Assembly: GCA_025890175.1 (NCBI GenBank)
Contig: JANPYM010000003.1
Location: 820,644-884,643, forward strand
Direction of reading: 5' to 3'
From: Ciborinia camelliae
Lineage: Eukaryota; Ascomycota; Leotiomycetes; Helotiales; Sclerotiniaceae
DNA length: 64,000 nucleotides
The translations under genes and the position numbers were made by a program. Under the pieces are notes generated by a model. It was not told the DNA's origin and searched no databases. It saw nothing but the letters and a program-made list of their open reading frames with translations. Position 1 is the stretch's first letter. The number at the start of each line of letters is the position of its first letter. Below, piece after piece: positions 12,188-22,271 of the stretch.

Positions 12188-12539
12188 CATGCCATTTTAT
12201 TTTTATATATTATTGTAAACTGAGTGATGACGAGTGACCGAGTCCGAGCGGTCTCCTCCCATGTCCCTATCCATAACCAAGGTTCTAAATCCCACCCACG
12301 CACCCACGCACCCACTAAATAATCTGGTTCATTTACCCAAAAATCTGGGGCCGGGAGAGGAAAAGATTTCCACAGTTTTTTTATCCGTTCATTACCTAAT
12401 TAATTAATTCATTCATTATTATTCCTTTCCTTTCTGTATCGCTCCCAGTCTCCAAAAAAAAAATTACCGTTCCTGAAGAATCTCAGGAAAAATAAATCTG
12501 ACATCATGTAGTGGTGTGAGGTTGGATATGACAAACAGA
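11330..12539. other. Intergenic stretch rich in TACCTA-type repeats
   Basis: No gene seen. It includes many TACCTACC/GGTAGGTA copies, a two-copy 34-bp tandem repeat (11913-11946 and 11947-11980, identical), and a CTTT microsatellite at about 12149-12184. Confidence 0.5.
11913..11980. repeat. 34-bp perfect tandem duplication
   Basis: The unit begins TAGGTATGGATGCGTACC and ends TTTATTGG; copy one is 11913-11946 and copy two 11947-11980, followed by the start of a third (TAGGTA). The identity suggests recent slippage or unequal exchange in a region already rich in GGTAGGTA motifs. Confidence 0.85.
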
Positions 12540-12546
12540 AAAAAAT
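12540..12546 (-). terminator. RNA polymerase III terminator of tRNA-Thr
   Basis: On the minus strand a short run of T residues directly follows the 3' acceptor end of the tRNA gene, the usual stop signal for RNA polymerase III. Confidence 0.7.
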
Positions 12547-12547
12547 T

Positions 12548-12641
12548 GCCCGTTCTAGGAATCGAACCTAGGATCTCATCATTTGCATCAGCGGAATTTG
12601 CTAGGTACTAGTGATGCGCTTTACCGCTAAGCCAAACGGGC
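12548..12641 (-). tRNA. tRNA-Thr (anticodon AGT) with a 23-nt intron
   Basis: The minus strand folds as a full cloverleaf. The acceptor is GCCCGTT/AACGGGC, the D stem GCTT/AAGC with loop AGCGGTA, the anticodon stem CATCA/TGATG, the variable loop AGATC, and the T arm CTAGG-TTCGATT-CCTAG. The anticodon loop reads C-T-A-G-T-A, giving anticodon AGT (Thr, ACU codons after A34 modification). An intron of about 23 nt (plus-strand 12583-12605) lies one base 3' of the anticodon, the canonical position. CCA is not encoded, as expected for a nuclear eukaryotic tRNA. Confidence 0.93.
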
Positions 12642-13876
12642 GTGGGAATTGTTTGTTTGTTGATGGGGGAAAGGTGGATTTTAGGACTTATATTGGGGGA
12701 GGAGGGGAGAGGATGGATGGAGGGAGGGCTTTGATGCTTTTGAATTGCTAGGGATGGGATGTGTTTAGGGGCTGGATATGGGTTGTTGAAAAGGATGAGT
12801 GTGATAGGTAGTGATAGTGATAGGTATTAGTTATTTATATACCTATGTATATGGATATTAGTATGGTGATAATGAAGATGAATATAGTAGTATTATAGTA
12901 TGGATTTATTCACATTGTAATTATGTTATATTATATTATATTTCGACGTAATTATTTTCTAAAACTATCTACCTACCTATCTAGGTACCTACCTACCTTA
13001 CCTAGGTACCTACTAGTCAACGCCCATAGTATAACCAGCGCCTCCTAAACGGGTATCGATACCTATCATACCTATGATTATCCCGAGAATACCTATCTAG
13101 GTAAATATGTTTTGGAAATAAATGGTACTTAACTTTAAGAGGCTTGAAGTTTTTGCTATTGAGGGGGACCTAAGTCGGTATCCTGGATGTTAAAGGCTAG
13201 ATACCTACCTACTTGAATGACTATGGATATCTACCTACCTCATTAGGTGTTATTATCTAAATACCTACCTATGTTATTGAAATATTTATGCTCGGATAAA
13301 TATATTCTATGGAAGATCCAAGAATGAGGATGGGATGGGATGGGATGGGATGCGATGCGCTAGAGCCATCCATACCTACATATTGTAGATCCAAGATGGA
13401 GAATCGAGCGATGTTTTTTTTTGTATACCTACCTATGTATACCTAGTTTAGTTAATCACACGTTTTCGAGAATGTAATCCCATGTTGAAAAGGATACCTA
13501 CTCTCTTTCCATTCGAGAATGGGACGTGTTGGTTTTCGATACCTACCTACTCATTGACTGGCTACCTAATTTCAAATATCGGGTTGATCTCTTACGGTAT
13601 CTTTCTCAATGTTAGGTATTTATAGATGGGCTTCAAATATCTCGGCGTTTTTGGTATCTCGGGGGAAAGGATATGGGGATGAATATATGTATAAGGGCAT
13701 GGACGAGAGGAAAGCTCATTTATTACCTTGACTTTCAGTCGATCGGTCAAACAGCGCGGAACCCATCGCATTAAGGATTCATATACCCAAAGTGCATATT
13801 CCATGCTCGTCTCAACTTCCTCCGACAATAGAAGAGTGCCGAGACGATTTACCCCTTGCCAGTGGCCGGCCATTCC
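12642..13876. other. Intergenic stretch dominated by TACCTA/GGTAGG repeats
   Basis: No intact gene. Clusters of TACCTACCTA occur at about 12970-13015, 13200-13270 and 13425-13445, and a GATGG run at about 13328-13350. A minus-strand open frame at 13592-13873 begins just beyond the aldo/keto reductase stop and has no recognised family. Confidence 0.5.
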
Positions 13877-15330
13877 TCAGCAATCCCAAGGGGCCGGATT
13901 CTCCACCGGTTGATCCATTTCCGAATCAAAAATAGCGAAGCCAAGATGTTTGCACGGGTCGAAATATCTCACCGCGCCGCTCTCAATGACGGTCGTCAAT
14001 CCATCGATGATTGAAAAGTGCCTTGCACTCCACGGTGCAAAGAAAGGTTTTCGGAAACTCGGCGCGCAGTTGCGGGTTTGGGGTGGCTGGAGTGCCACGG
14101 TGAATAGCCTATGAAAGAAAGAATCATCTGCGCGGGCGTCATACCCATCTCGTGCGCTATCGGGGCCATCTATCATTATCATCGGTTGATGAGCTCTCGA
14201 CGTCAGGTCGTCACAAATACAACTTCGGTATTGATTTATTTACCCGGGACTCGAAAAGAGGCCCGGGAATATCGGTATGCGGAGCGATGACTCTAATAGG
14301 TTTTCCTCCTCCCAGTGGTTGATGTGCTATGATGTGGATGTTCTCCTTCTTGCCAAAATCCAGAAGCGCATGGGAGGGAGGGAAATAACGAGGCATGCAT
14401 CTTGTCAGTCTCCTCTTCGTGATGGGAAAGAATCCATGACTCACGGATACGGATGAGCCTCCACTTGGTGAACTGCGGGACGCATCCTGGCGATTTCCAC
14501 GATCCTTTTGCTTTGGAGCTTGTTGAATTCAGTTGGATACGCCTGCAGTGGTCAATGTTTGTTCATCGCTCGCCAGCGAAGTTGGGTGCGTAGATTCCTA
14601 TGAAGCTTCCCAATGGCTTTCGCCTTACCGCTCTCGACCTTCCTCATTGCTCCATGGCTGGCCATGTTTCGGTGTACGTTCGCGCACGTTCGTAATCCAT
14701 CACGGGCTTGACCTTGCAAAGCACTGCTTTTTACCATACAGATGATATGATCTCACTTACCTTCCCGTTCTCGCTGGGATGTCGAAGCGTACGATTATGT
14801 GGACCAGGGAGATACGCATAGGGAACTGAGTTTCGACGACCATGGGTGGATGGCATTCAATCTAAAAGCTCATCGGATCACCCACAATGCACAAGGGACA
14901 AATCAACTCCTCTGGTATGAGGAGCAAGATCGGATTCCGCGCTAGCACGCAAGCAATACATAGCAGACTCCAAGCCCAAAGCCTCCAGACCCCAATCCCA
15001 CGCACGATCGACGTCGTTTGGCTCATGCCACGATTAAGTCCGATGAAGAATCCGCAAGACACTCCCCCCCCATTTCTCGAATATTGTAGCCGTGCCATTT
15101 CGTCATCACAAACAACGCATCTCTTGCGCTTCCATTCCACTCTCGTGGACGCCATCTCCCATCTCCCATCGCCTTTTCCAAAAATTCCCATCCGCGGTTG
15201 CACCATCGATACGTCGATCTCCCGCCTGCATCGCCGTCTTCACCATGTTCCTAACATGCTCGTTTTCTTCTTCGCCTTGCAAGGTTCCCGGGCTCATAGA
15301 TGGCACCGTGCTGCTAGCAATTTTCCACAT
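13877..15330 (-). pseudogene. Aldo/keto reductase pseudogene, frameshifted throughout
   Basis: Fragments of an aldo/keto reductase appear in correct order on the minus strand but in different frames. Near 15200-15330 is VKTAMQAGDRRIDGATADGN (N-terminal barrel). Near 14960-15020 is WDWGLEALGLE. Near 14600-14680 are TWPAMEQ and GKAKAIG. Near 14460-14500 is RPAVHQVEAHPYP. Near 14290-14370 is HALLDFGKKENIHIIAHQP. Near 14110-14160 is GMTPAQMILSF, and at 13877-13970 KHLGFAIFDSEMDQPVE before a stop. The family uses NAD(P)H to reduce aldehydes and ketones. Several frameshifts and in-frame stops break the gene, and the catalytic Tyr of the usual DGA..YGNE motif is Asp here. Some breaks might be introns, but the number of frame changes plus the lost Tyr makes decay the better reading. 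Composition is normal, so RIP is not the cause. Confidence 0.85.
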
Positions 15331-17822
15331 GGAAATGCGGATTCTAAGTCATTATAGTGTAGCTCGATTAGCAAACGAGATATTGCGTTGGAAGTTTGAA
15401 GATTGTTGGGGAGGAAAAGGAAAAGGAAAAGAGGTGGTGTGATGTTGGAAACGGCTCTATTGTCTAGTGGCAAGCAGGCCGAGCAGCCAATCCAGCGCTC
15501 AAATTCGAATTCGCTGCACCGGTCTATGATCGTTTATTCCTTGCACTTGATCACATATATGGTGAGATCAGAAAATTTTATAGATCAAAAGATGGAATTT
15601 CTGGTGCAAGTGCACACCAATTGAGGATATTGATAGCTCACTGTCCAAATTGAAGAGGGATATTGAAATAGGGCGACGGGAATAAAGGTCGCAGGTTTTT
15701 ACTGTTTGATTGAGTCCTGTGGTGCTTTTGCGATTGTTCTTGTAGTTTAATACCTATTGAATTATGAATTTGGGTATTGATATTGATAAATAATATAAAA
15801 TCAAAAAACCATTGCGTGCAATACATATATGACATCCGGGTTTTAAAATAGTCGCTTGGTTATAAAGGAGATCTCAGGTCAATCAATATACTTACCTACT
15901 TAGTTGGTTAAGTACTATAAGTAAGGTAGGTATACCGAAGTGCTTAAGTACAACAATGTACAATGTATAATATATAATGTTACACTTGGTGCGGGGTGAG
16001 TATGATATGGATGTAGTCGACAGAGAATGATGGAGAGGAAGGAGATTTATCTCCCCCCTTTCATCGATATGAATAATCAGAGGCCGGATGGAAGTTCGAG
16101 ATATATGTATGATATATAGTACATCTGAATTGACATATTTGGATCCCAAAAGTACAATACAATATATCATATCATGTACTGCACGGAGTCATTATGAATA
16201 GGGTTGAATTTCTTGTGATTTTATATCTATTTATATAGGTATACACATTTCTTCGTGGCGAAACACAATATAATGAATATATTTCTTCCACAACCCAATC
16301 GAGCTTTCCAATTCATTGGCGCTACATATTTTATCCTATCCTATCCTATTCTAATCATAACTATTTAGTATTCATTCAAATGCACATCGGGTGCCGTGGA
16401 TATCCTGGAATTAGGATATTCGGATATCTCATGCTGTCCACTCGGAGATACTTGATGGGGATGGAGGGATGAAGGGAAGTTGGTTGGATTTTCGGTTTGT
16501 ATGTTGAGGTTGGGGGGTTGAGGGTTGGGATTGTGAGAGTTGTATTATTTTATGGGGTTGTTTTGTTGGAGTGTTTTGTTGGAGGGTTTTATTGGAGGGT
16601 TTTATAGGAGTGTTTCATAGGACTATTTCACAGGACTATTTCACAGGACTATTTCACAGGACTATTTCACAGGACTATAAAATTCATTGCTGGTTACATC
16701 CCAACAAAGAACGAAGGGAATACTCATGAAGGATTCTTCGCAGGAGTAGGGTAATTCTACACTATTAAAGATAAAAGAAAGGTAGGGAGATGATTTGATT
16801 TGATTTTCAAAGAGGAGGCTGAGGAGCTACTGGAAAGGGAGAGGCGAGAGGAGATATGTAAGGGAGGCGCAGGAGTTAGAGGTAATAGGGGGAAGGAAAC
16901 AGAACTGAGAATCTAGAAGATTAGATGTGGCAAGTAGAGGGAGAAAAGGAGCGAGATTTGGAGAGAGAGATAGGAAAGCAGGAGAGTCGAGATGTAGAGG
17001 GCTAGAGAGGGAGGGTTTAGACAGAGAGAGAAATAAACAAAGACTGCAGGAACCGAAAGAGAGAGAGGGGTCTGATCTACTTGGAGAGACAGTAGGAAAG
17101 CAGAAGCTACAAGATCCAAGGACTAGAAAAATTCCCCTCAAACTGGGAACGAAGCAATAACTACAGGAACCAGGAAGAGCGAGTGTTATTTCGATCAATA
17201 ATTAGGAATCCAAGATCTAGATCTCGATCTCGATCCCGATCCATTCCACCTCTGAAGGAATAGAAAATCCCTTTCAAACTGGGAACGAAACATGAACTAC
17301 AAGAAGAGAAGGAATAGAAGGGATTCATGCTATACAAGAGTCCAAAATTTTGGACACAGAGGATCTCTGGAAAAGAACAAAGTCCATCACTACAGACAGA
17401 TACTAGGTACTAATACCTACCTACCAACAGAAGATTGAAGAAAAGTTCGATGAAACGAAGATCAATATGAAATATCAAATATCAAATCCCAGGCTGTGGG
17501 AAATGTAAATGTCAATGTAAATGTAAAATGGAAGAAAGACACTTAGGAGTACTGTAGAAGATTAAGTACTTAAAACCAAGTTAACTTAAGTTGAGTTAAG
17601 TCAAGTTAGCGTAAATGACGAAGTTTCACGGTTTATACATGAATATATGGGTATTGAATAGATAGTTAAACCCAATAAAACTTCTCCACTCCTCCCCTCC
17701 CCTCCCCTCCCCTCTCCCCCCCTCATCCACAACCCACCACAACCCACCCATTCACAACCCATACATAACCCCCCTTAATCTTCCCCCCCACAACAAAACA
17801 AACAAACAAACAAACAAAAATC
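15331..17822. other. Intergenic stretch with tandem repeats and purine tract
   Basis: No supported gene. It contains a 13-bp tandem repeat (own entry), a long GGAGAG-rich purine tract at about 16840-17120 whose six-frame translations are low-complexity, and C-rich runs (about 17690-17790) just upstream of tRNA-Ala. Confidence 0.5.
16621..16678. repeat. 13-bp minisatellite, four copies plus partial
   Basis: The unit GACTATTTCACAG is repeated exactly at 16621, 16634, 16647 and 16660, followed by GACTAT. Just upstream, TTGGAGGGTTTTA-like units look like a decayed relative. Confidence 0.85.
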
Positions 17823-17893
17823 GGGCTTGTGGTTTAGTGGTATAATGTTTCTTTAGCATAGAAGAGGTCCGGCGTTCGATTCGCCGCTAGTCC
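17823..17893 (+). tRNA. tRNA-Ala (anticodon AGC)
   Basis: The cloverleaf has an acceptor GGGCTTG/CTAGTCC with one T-T mismatch and one G-T pair, an anticodon stem TTTCT/AGAAG, an anticodon loop TTAGCAT giving anticodon AGC, a variable loop AGGTC, and a T arm CGGCG-TTCGATT-CGCCG. No intron. The loop and stem resemble other fungal tRNA-Ala(AGC) genes. The mismatch in the acceptor is slightly unusual. Confidence 0.88.
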
Positions 17894-17899
17894 AGTTTA

Positions 17900-17907
17900 T
17901 TTTTTTT
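17900..17907 (+). terminator. RNA polymerase III terminator of tRNA-Ala
   Basis: A run of eight T residues starts seven bases after the tRNA 3' end, the standard polymerase III stop signal. Confidence 0.75.
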
Positions 17908-18785
17908 CTATTTTCTATTCTTTTTATCTTTTTTTTTATCTTCCTTTTTCATCTCCCTTTTTCCATTTCATTTCATTTCATTTCATTTCTCTCCTCTTTT
18001 GATCTTTTTTGATCTTTCCTCATTTTATTTCTGTGATTCCTATCTTATTATTAGCATGTCATCTCATCATTCATTCATTCCCATTCATTATTAATATCAC
18101 AACCTATCAAAGTTAAAAAGTGTTTTTTTGAAAATTTTTGCTTTCCACCCAAGTAGGTCTGGGTCAGGTGGAGAAGGGGAAAATTCGGCATGTACTGTGT
18201 GCGGGGTTCTCATGGGTGTAGAGTCCCACAGTCTAGTCTAGTCTCGCCTCGGACTTGGCTTTATTATTACCTACCTACTTATTATTATGACTCTTCCAAC
18301 CTCTGTATGAAGACAAACAAGCTCATCCATCTCCTGACTAGCTTTCGCTTTTGGCGAATATCAAATAGCAGTCAGTATATAGGTAGGTAGGTGTATATAT
18401 ATATATCTCACGTGAATACGTAAGAGATCTTACTACTTGGTCAATTAATAGGGGTTATTGAAGATTATATTTATTGCTCTATTTTATCTCATTTCTGATA
18501 CTATACACATTTTTGACATTTTCCCAGAATTCTTTTCCTCCATAGCCATCATTAAACCTTCATTGTAACTCATTTGAATATTCGTTCGTAACATCGTTGT
18601 CTCAAATCTGTTGCATCTGAACTCAAGAGTCAAGATCTCGTACCTCGGGACCCTCTTCCCTACACCAAACATAAAGCACGTATAATAACAAGCCATGGTT
18701 CATCCATCCATCAAACCGGAAAAGTGTAGCTTCCTCTCCTCATCCCATCATCAGGATCAAAACTTTCATATCATCAGTAAAGCCA
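17908..18785. other. Intergenic stretch, T/C-rich then mixed
   Basis: The first 150 bp is a T/C-rich tract with TTTCA repeats (about 17965-17990). No gene motif was seen. The right end is the 3' flank of the minus-strand gene ending at 18786. Confidence 0.5.
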
Positions 18786-21700
18786 CTAATGTATTTTGGT
18801 AAAGAAAACAATCAAAAATGCAACAAGACCAATAGCAATAGCACACATCCAACAAGCTAAAAGCAACCATGCATATCTCTTTTGCTTTAGTGCAAAAGAT
18901 GAAAAATCACCATCTGTCCACCATACAATAATTCCATCCATTCTACCAGTTGCATACAACAACAAAATTGGAGGAAAGAGATTGCACAAGGCCAACACCA
19001 CAATCGAGATGCTTCTCTTGCGACGAGCCTCAAGAATGATGTGAGCAGGATTTTGAGACCAAGGAGATAACTTCGGGTGTTCGAATAAATGTTTCCATGT
19101 GTTTCCTTTAGAATCACGGGGACTATCGCCAATTACAGGCTGTGATTCGAAGAAACCATCGGCTCTTGCAGCGTTTTGCATTTCCCGCAACTGGTGTGGA
19201 CTGTACAAATCTTGCCAGCTTGGACGCTTGGGGGGAGCAAGAGGTGACCGGTAAACAAAATCATTGGAGTTATCACTTTGGGTACCCCTATGATTATGAC
19301 CTCGAATGGGTGTTGCAGGTTGTTCAGCAGTTGGATAACTCTCAACGGTTGAGGATGCATTATTGGTAGATGCCAATAGTGCGAAAGGTCGAAGGGCATT
19401 TGTTGGATAATCCTTTGTGCCATTGTTCCCAGCGGGAACTTTAGCAGGTCTATTTGCTTGAATCAAACTAACGCGCCTTGGTTCATGCTTGGAGTTCATG
19501 TGGAGGTCTCTATAAAATGCACCAGGTGGACCTTTGATGAAAGGTTTGTGATCTTGAGGCTTTGAGTTGCTGGCGGCCTTTGATTCGATATTAACTTCCT
19601 TGTGCTTGCGGGTAGTTGATTTTTTTGCAATTAGATCCTTCTTTGGGCTAGCCATTTTCTCGCCAAGGGCTAAGACATATTGCCACGAACTTGAGCGTTT
19701 CTTGCTCAAGGGGGGCATATCATCATTAGAACCACCCAATGCAAGTCCTGGCTCACCCAAATCACCTGTCCAATCAAATCTCAAACGATCATCTATATGT
19801 CCCTTATTTTCACAAGTAACCTGCCGACCTTGATTAGAATTTGTGAAATCCGCACTTTCCTCACTTGTATGAAGGGATGGTGGAAACAAATTGTGATTTC
19901 GACCGCGAGATGGCTTCATCTTTGGCGGAGGAGATTTGAAAGGATTGGTATGAGCTTTGCCAAGAGGTTGTGGATTGTAATTGTAGTTATTCTGAGGTGG
20001 CCTGGTCCTATTCGAATCTGCAAGATAGCCATTAACCTTGTGCTCTCTGAAGACGGGTAGAAAAACGGGAATGTGAGTCTTCTTTAAATCTCTTTGACGA
20101 TAGTCCCCATAGTATTGAATATTGCCTGGGTGCTGCGCAATACGATCTGAAGATCCATACTCACCGATGTGCAGAGGTTCCGTACTCTCTGTGCCATCAT
20201 CTGAATTATCTGCAATGCTGCTTCCTGCCCTGTTAACAAGACCTCCCATCATCATTACTGGTTCATTTTGCTTGGTACGCCCGAAAGGTCCCGCGGCGCT
20301 TTCTGCCACGGTTTCCCAATCTTCAGCCTCAGTGGGCGTGCTATGTTTCTCAGACGATTCATGAGGTCGATCGTAAGGCGATTCCGGAGGAGAATCAGGA
20401 AGATTGACGCTATGACTAATTGGAATACGGACAACGTTCTGATGCTGAGCAGTAACCCAATTTGGTGCAATTGCTCCACGATCATAGAAAGCCTGTGCCT
20501 GAGCTACAAACTCTCTTTGCTCAGTATTAAGGCTTCCAGAGTCTGATGGAGGTGTATCCTCGACATTGAGCTTCCTTGAGAAATTTAGTCCAGATCTCTG
20601 AGGTCGAGGATTTTCATTTTGACCGGTGAACGATGTCGATCCGCTGTCCATACTATAGACACTATAACCACTGGCACGGCGAAGGGCTTTGCTGACCTCT
20701 CTCTCCAATGGCTGTCGCAGGATAACTGGGTCTGTCCAGTGAGGATCATCTCCATATACCGAAGGATCATCTGCTGGAGAGATTATGACTTTTGGTGTTG
20801 ACTGAATTTTCGGTGTGGTGAATGGGAACGAAGGTACATGTAGTTGTGCGGCAATTTTTGCTTCAGAATCATCTATATCGGAATGCACATCATTAACCTG
20901 CTGTAAAGCCTTTCGAGATCCAGCCTTAGTTGTTTGAGTGAGATCAAGTAATTTGTGCGTATCACCGTAGGAAGATGATTGGGCAATTCCTTGAGATATA
21001 CCCGGAGCCATTTTTTTACCGGCGAGAATTGGGATGTCAGGTAAAGTGCGGTTTGGTGGTTGACCGTGAGACTCTTCGGCCACTCTGCCCACCTTGCGTT
21101 GCTTTTGGATATTAAGAGCGGTAGGTAGCATTTGTCCAGAGTTCATTTTCGTATCTAGGTTGAATTCGCTAATATAATTTCGATTGTTGGAATCTTTAGC
21201 AACGATATCTCCTCGGAGTGGGCTTTCCTCGTTCATCTCTTCTTCGCTATCAGAGTCGAAACCTCTCACTCCACTAGAGTGAAGATAATGCTTATAGATG
21301 TTGCCAACCGTGCTAGTAGCTCGCTGGATATCATAGCTGTGTCTCTGAGGAGTCGTGTCGGAAGAACTCTTACGTATTGGTGATTGTATCTCTCCTTGAT
21401 ATGGTGTATACAAAGAATGTCGTGCCGGATTGTAAGGATTTGTACGCGTAAGATCCCCTGTACTGCCTCCTTCATCACTGCTTGGTGGTAGAGAACCCGA
21501 TGGTGCTTCGCCGAGGTTGGAATGGTAAATAGAAAAATCATTTCCTTGATAATGGATGGTTGACTTGTCTCCGCCATTTCCACCGCAATCTGGTTTTCGT
21601 GTTTCTGGTGTTGAGGGGCCTACTTCATCGTTCTCTCTGAGGCGATCCATATATCCAGGAGCCTTTTTCCCAAATGTTCCCTTTGGCAGGCTAAGATTTT

Positions 21701-22271
21701 CTCGCGGCCAATGCGAGGCTTTGTCTTCATCATCGATCGCATCAGGTGTGATGGGTGATGATATGGTTGCAAGAGCAGTCTTTATGTTGGCAAGTAGAGA
21801 GCCAGGCTCCCCCTTGATGGTTGATGGGAGACGTTGTGATCTCGAGCGAGGAACCGGAGTGGAATTCTCTGTATCAGACCCATAACGTCCTTGAAATAAA
21901 GCAGCAGGGGGCGGAGGAAGTGGAATATTTTGAAGAAATGATTCGACGGTGGCACCGCGCTTTCTCTCTATCTTCTGAAGTGGAATTGCATTGGATCGGT
22001 CAGGAGGCTCGAAGAGATTATGCGAGATTGCACGTCTCCCGCTTAAAGTTCTCTTCTTTCCAGATGTAATTGAAGAGTGAGCAGTGTGCAGATCATGAAA
22101 TACTGCCCTAACTGGTGCTGGCTTGCTGGAAGAAGAAGAAGGAAATTCGACTTCTTGAGAAGTTGACCTGGATCTGGGGTCGTCGGACGAGTCTGGTTGT
22201 TGGCGATAAGGGTTCTTTGATGGCTTTCTATAATTTGGCAGGTCTGCAAAACCAACCACAGGATGAGACAT
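18786..22271 (-). CDS. Large disordered protein with two C-terminal membrane helices, unknown function
   Basis: A single uninterrupted frame of 1161 residues starts at MSHPVVGFADLPNY. Residues 1 to about 1080 are Ser/Pro/Asp/Asn-rich and lack any fold I recognise. Basic-serine patches and many Ser-Pro and Arg-x-x-Ser sites suggest a phosphorylated scaffold. The C-terminus has two hydrophobic segments, about 1090-1109 (IVVLALCNLFPPILLLY) and 1134-1157 (AWLLLACWMCAIAIGLV), joined by a 24-residue loop with WW and acidic residues. This predicts a tail-anchored hairpin with the long region on one side of a membrane. Just before the first segment is a more conserved-looking piece with NTWKHLFEHPKLSPWSQNP. 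I do not recognise the family. It is likely a fungus-restricted membrane protein. The real coding status is supported by length and lack of introns. Confidence 0.85.
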   Translation of the reverse strand: MSHPVVGFADLPNYRKPSKNPYRQQPDSSDDPRSRSTSQEVEFPSSSSSKPAPVRAVFHDLHTAHSSITSGKKRTLSGRRAISHNLFEPPDRSNAIPLQKIERKRGATVESFLQNIPLPPPPAALFQGRYGSDTENSTPVPRSRSQRLPSTIKGEPGSLLANIKTALATISSPITPDAIDDEDKASHWPRENLSLPKGTFGKKAPGYMDRLRENDEVGPSTPETRKPDCGGNGGDKSTIHYQGNDFSIYHSNLGEAPSGSLPPSSDEGGSTGDLTRTNPYNPARHSLYTPYQGEIQSPIRKSSSDTTPQRHSYDIQRATSTVGNIYKHYLHSSGVRGFDSDSEEEMNEESPLRGDIVAKDSNNRNYISEFNLDTKMNSGQMLPTALNIQKQRKVGRVAEESHGQPPNRTLPDIPILAGKKMAPGISQGIAQSSSYGDTHKLLDLTQTTKAGSRKALQQVNDVHSDIDDSEAKIAAQLHVPSFPFTTPKIQSTPKVIISPADDPSVYGDDPHWTDPVILRQPLEREVSKALRRASGYSVYSMDSGSTSFTGQNENPRPQRSGLNFSRKLNVEDTPPSDSGSLNTEQREFVAQAQAFYDRGAIAPNWVTAQHQNVVRIPISHSVNLPDSPPESPYDRPHESSEKHSTPTEAEDWETVAESAAGPFGRTKQNEPVMMMGGLVNRAGSSIADNSDDGTESTEPLHIGEYGSSDRIAQHPGNIQYYGDYRQRDLKKTHIPVFLPVFREHKVNGYLADSNRTRPPQNNYNYNPQPLGKAHTNPFKSPPPKMKPSRGRNHNLFPPSLHTSEESADFTNSNQGRQVTCENKGHIDDRLRFDWTGDLGEPGLALGGSNDDMPPLSKKRSSSWQYVLALGEKMASPKKDLIAKKSTTRKHKEVNIESKAASNSKPQDHKPFIKGPPGAFYRDLHMNSKHEPRRVSLIQANRPAKVPAGNNGTKDYPTNALRPFALLASTNNASSTVESYPTAEQPATPIRGHNHRGTQSDNSNDFVYRSPLAPPKRPSWQDLYSPHQLREMQNAARADGFFESQPVIGDSPRDSKGNTWKHLFEHPKLSPWSQNPAHIILEARRKRSISIVVLALCNLFPPILLLYATGRMDGIIVWWTDGDFSSFALKQKRYAWLLLACWMCAIAIGLVAFLIVFFTKIH

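Noticed and set aside
16827..17198. Overlapping Ser/Leu-rich and Arg/Glu-rich open frames on both strands
   Set aside because: Both come from a purine/pyrimidine-biased GAGAG tract; low-complexity on either strand.
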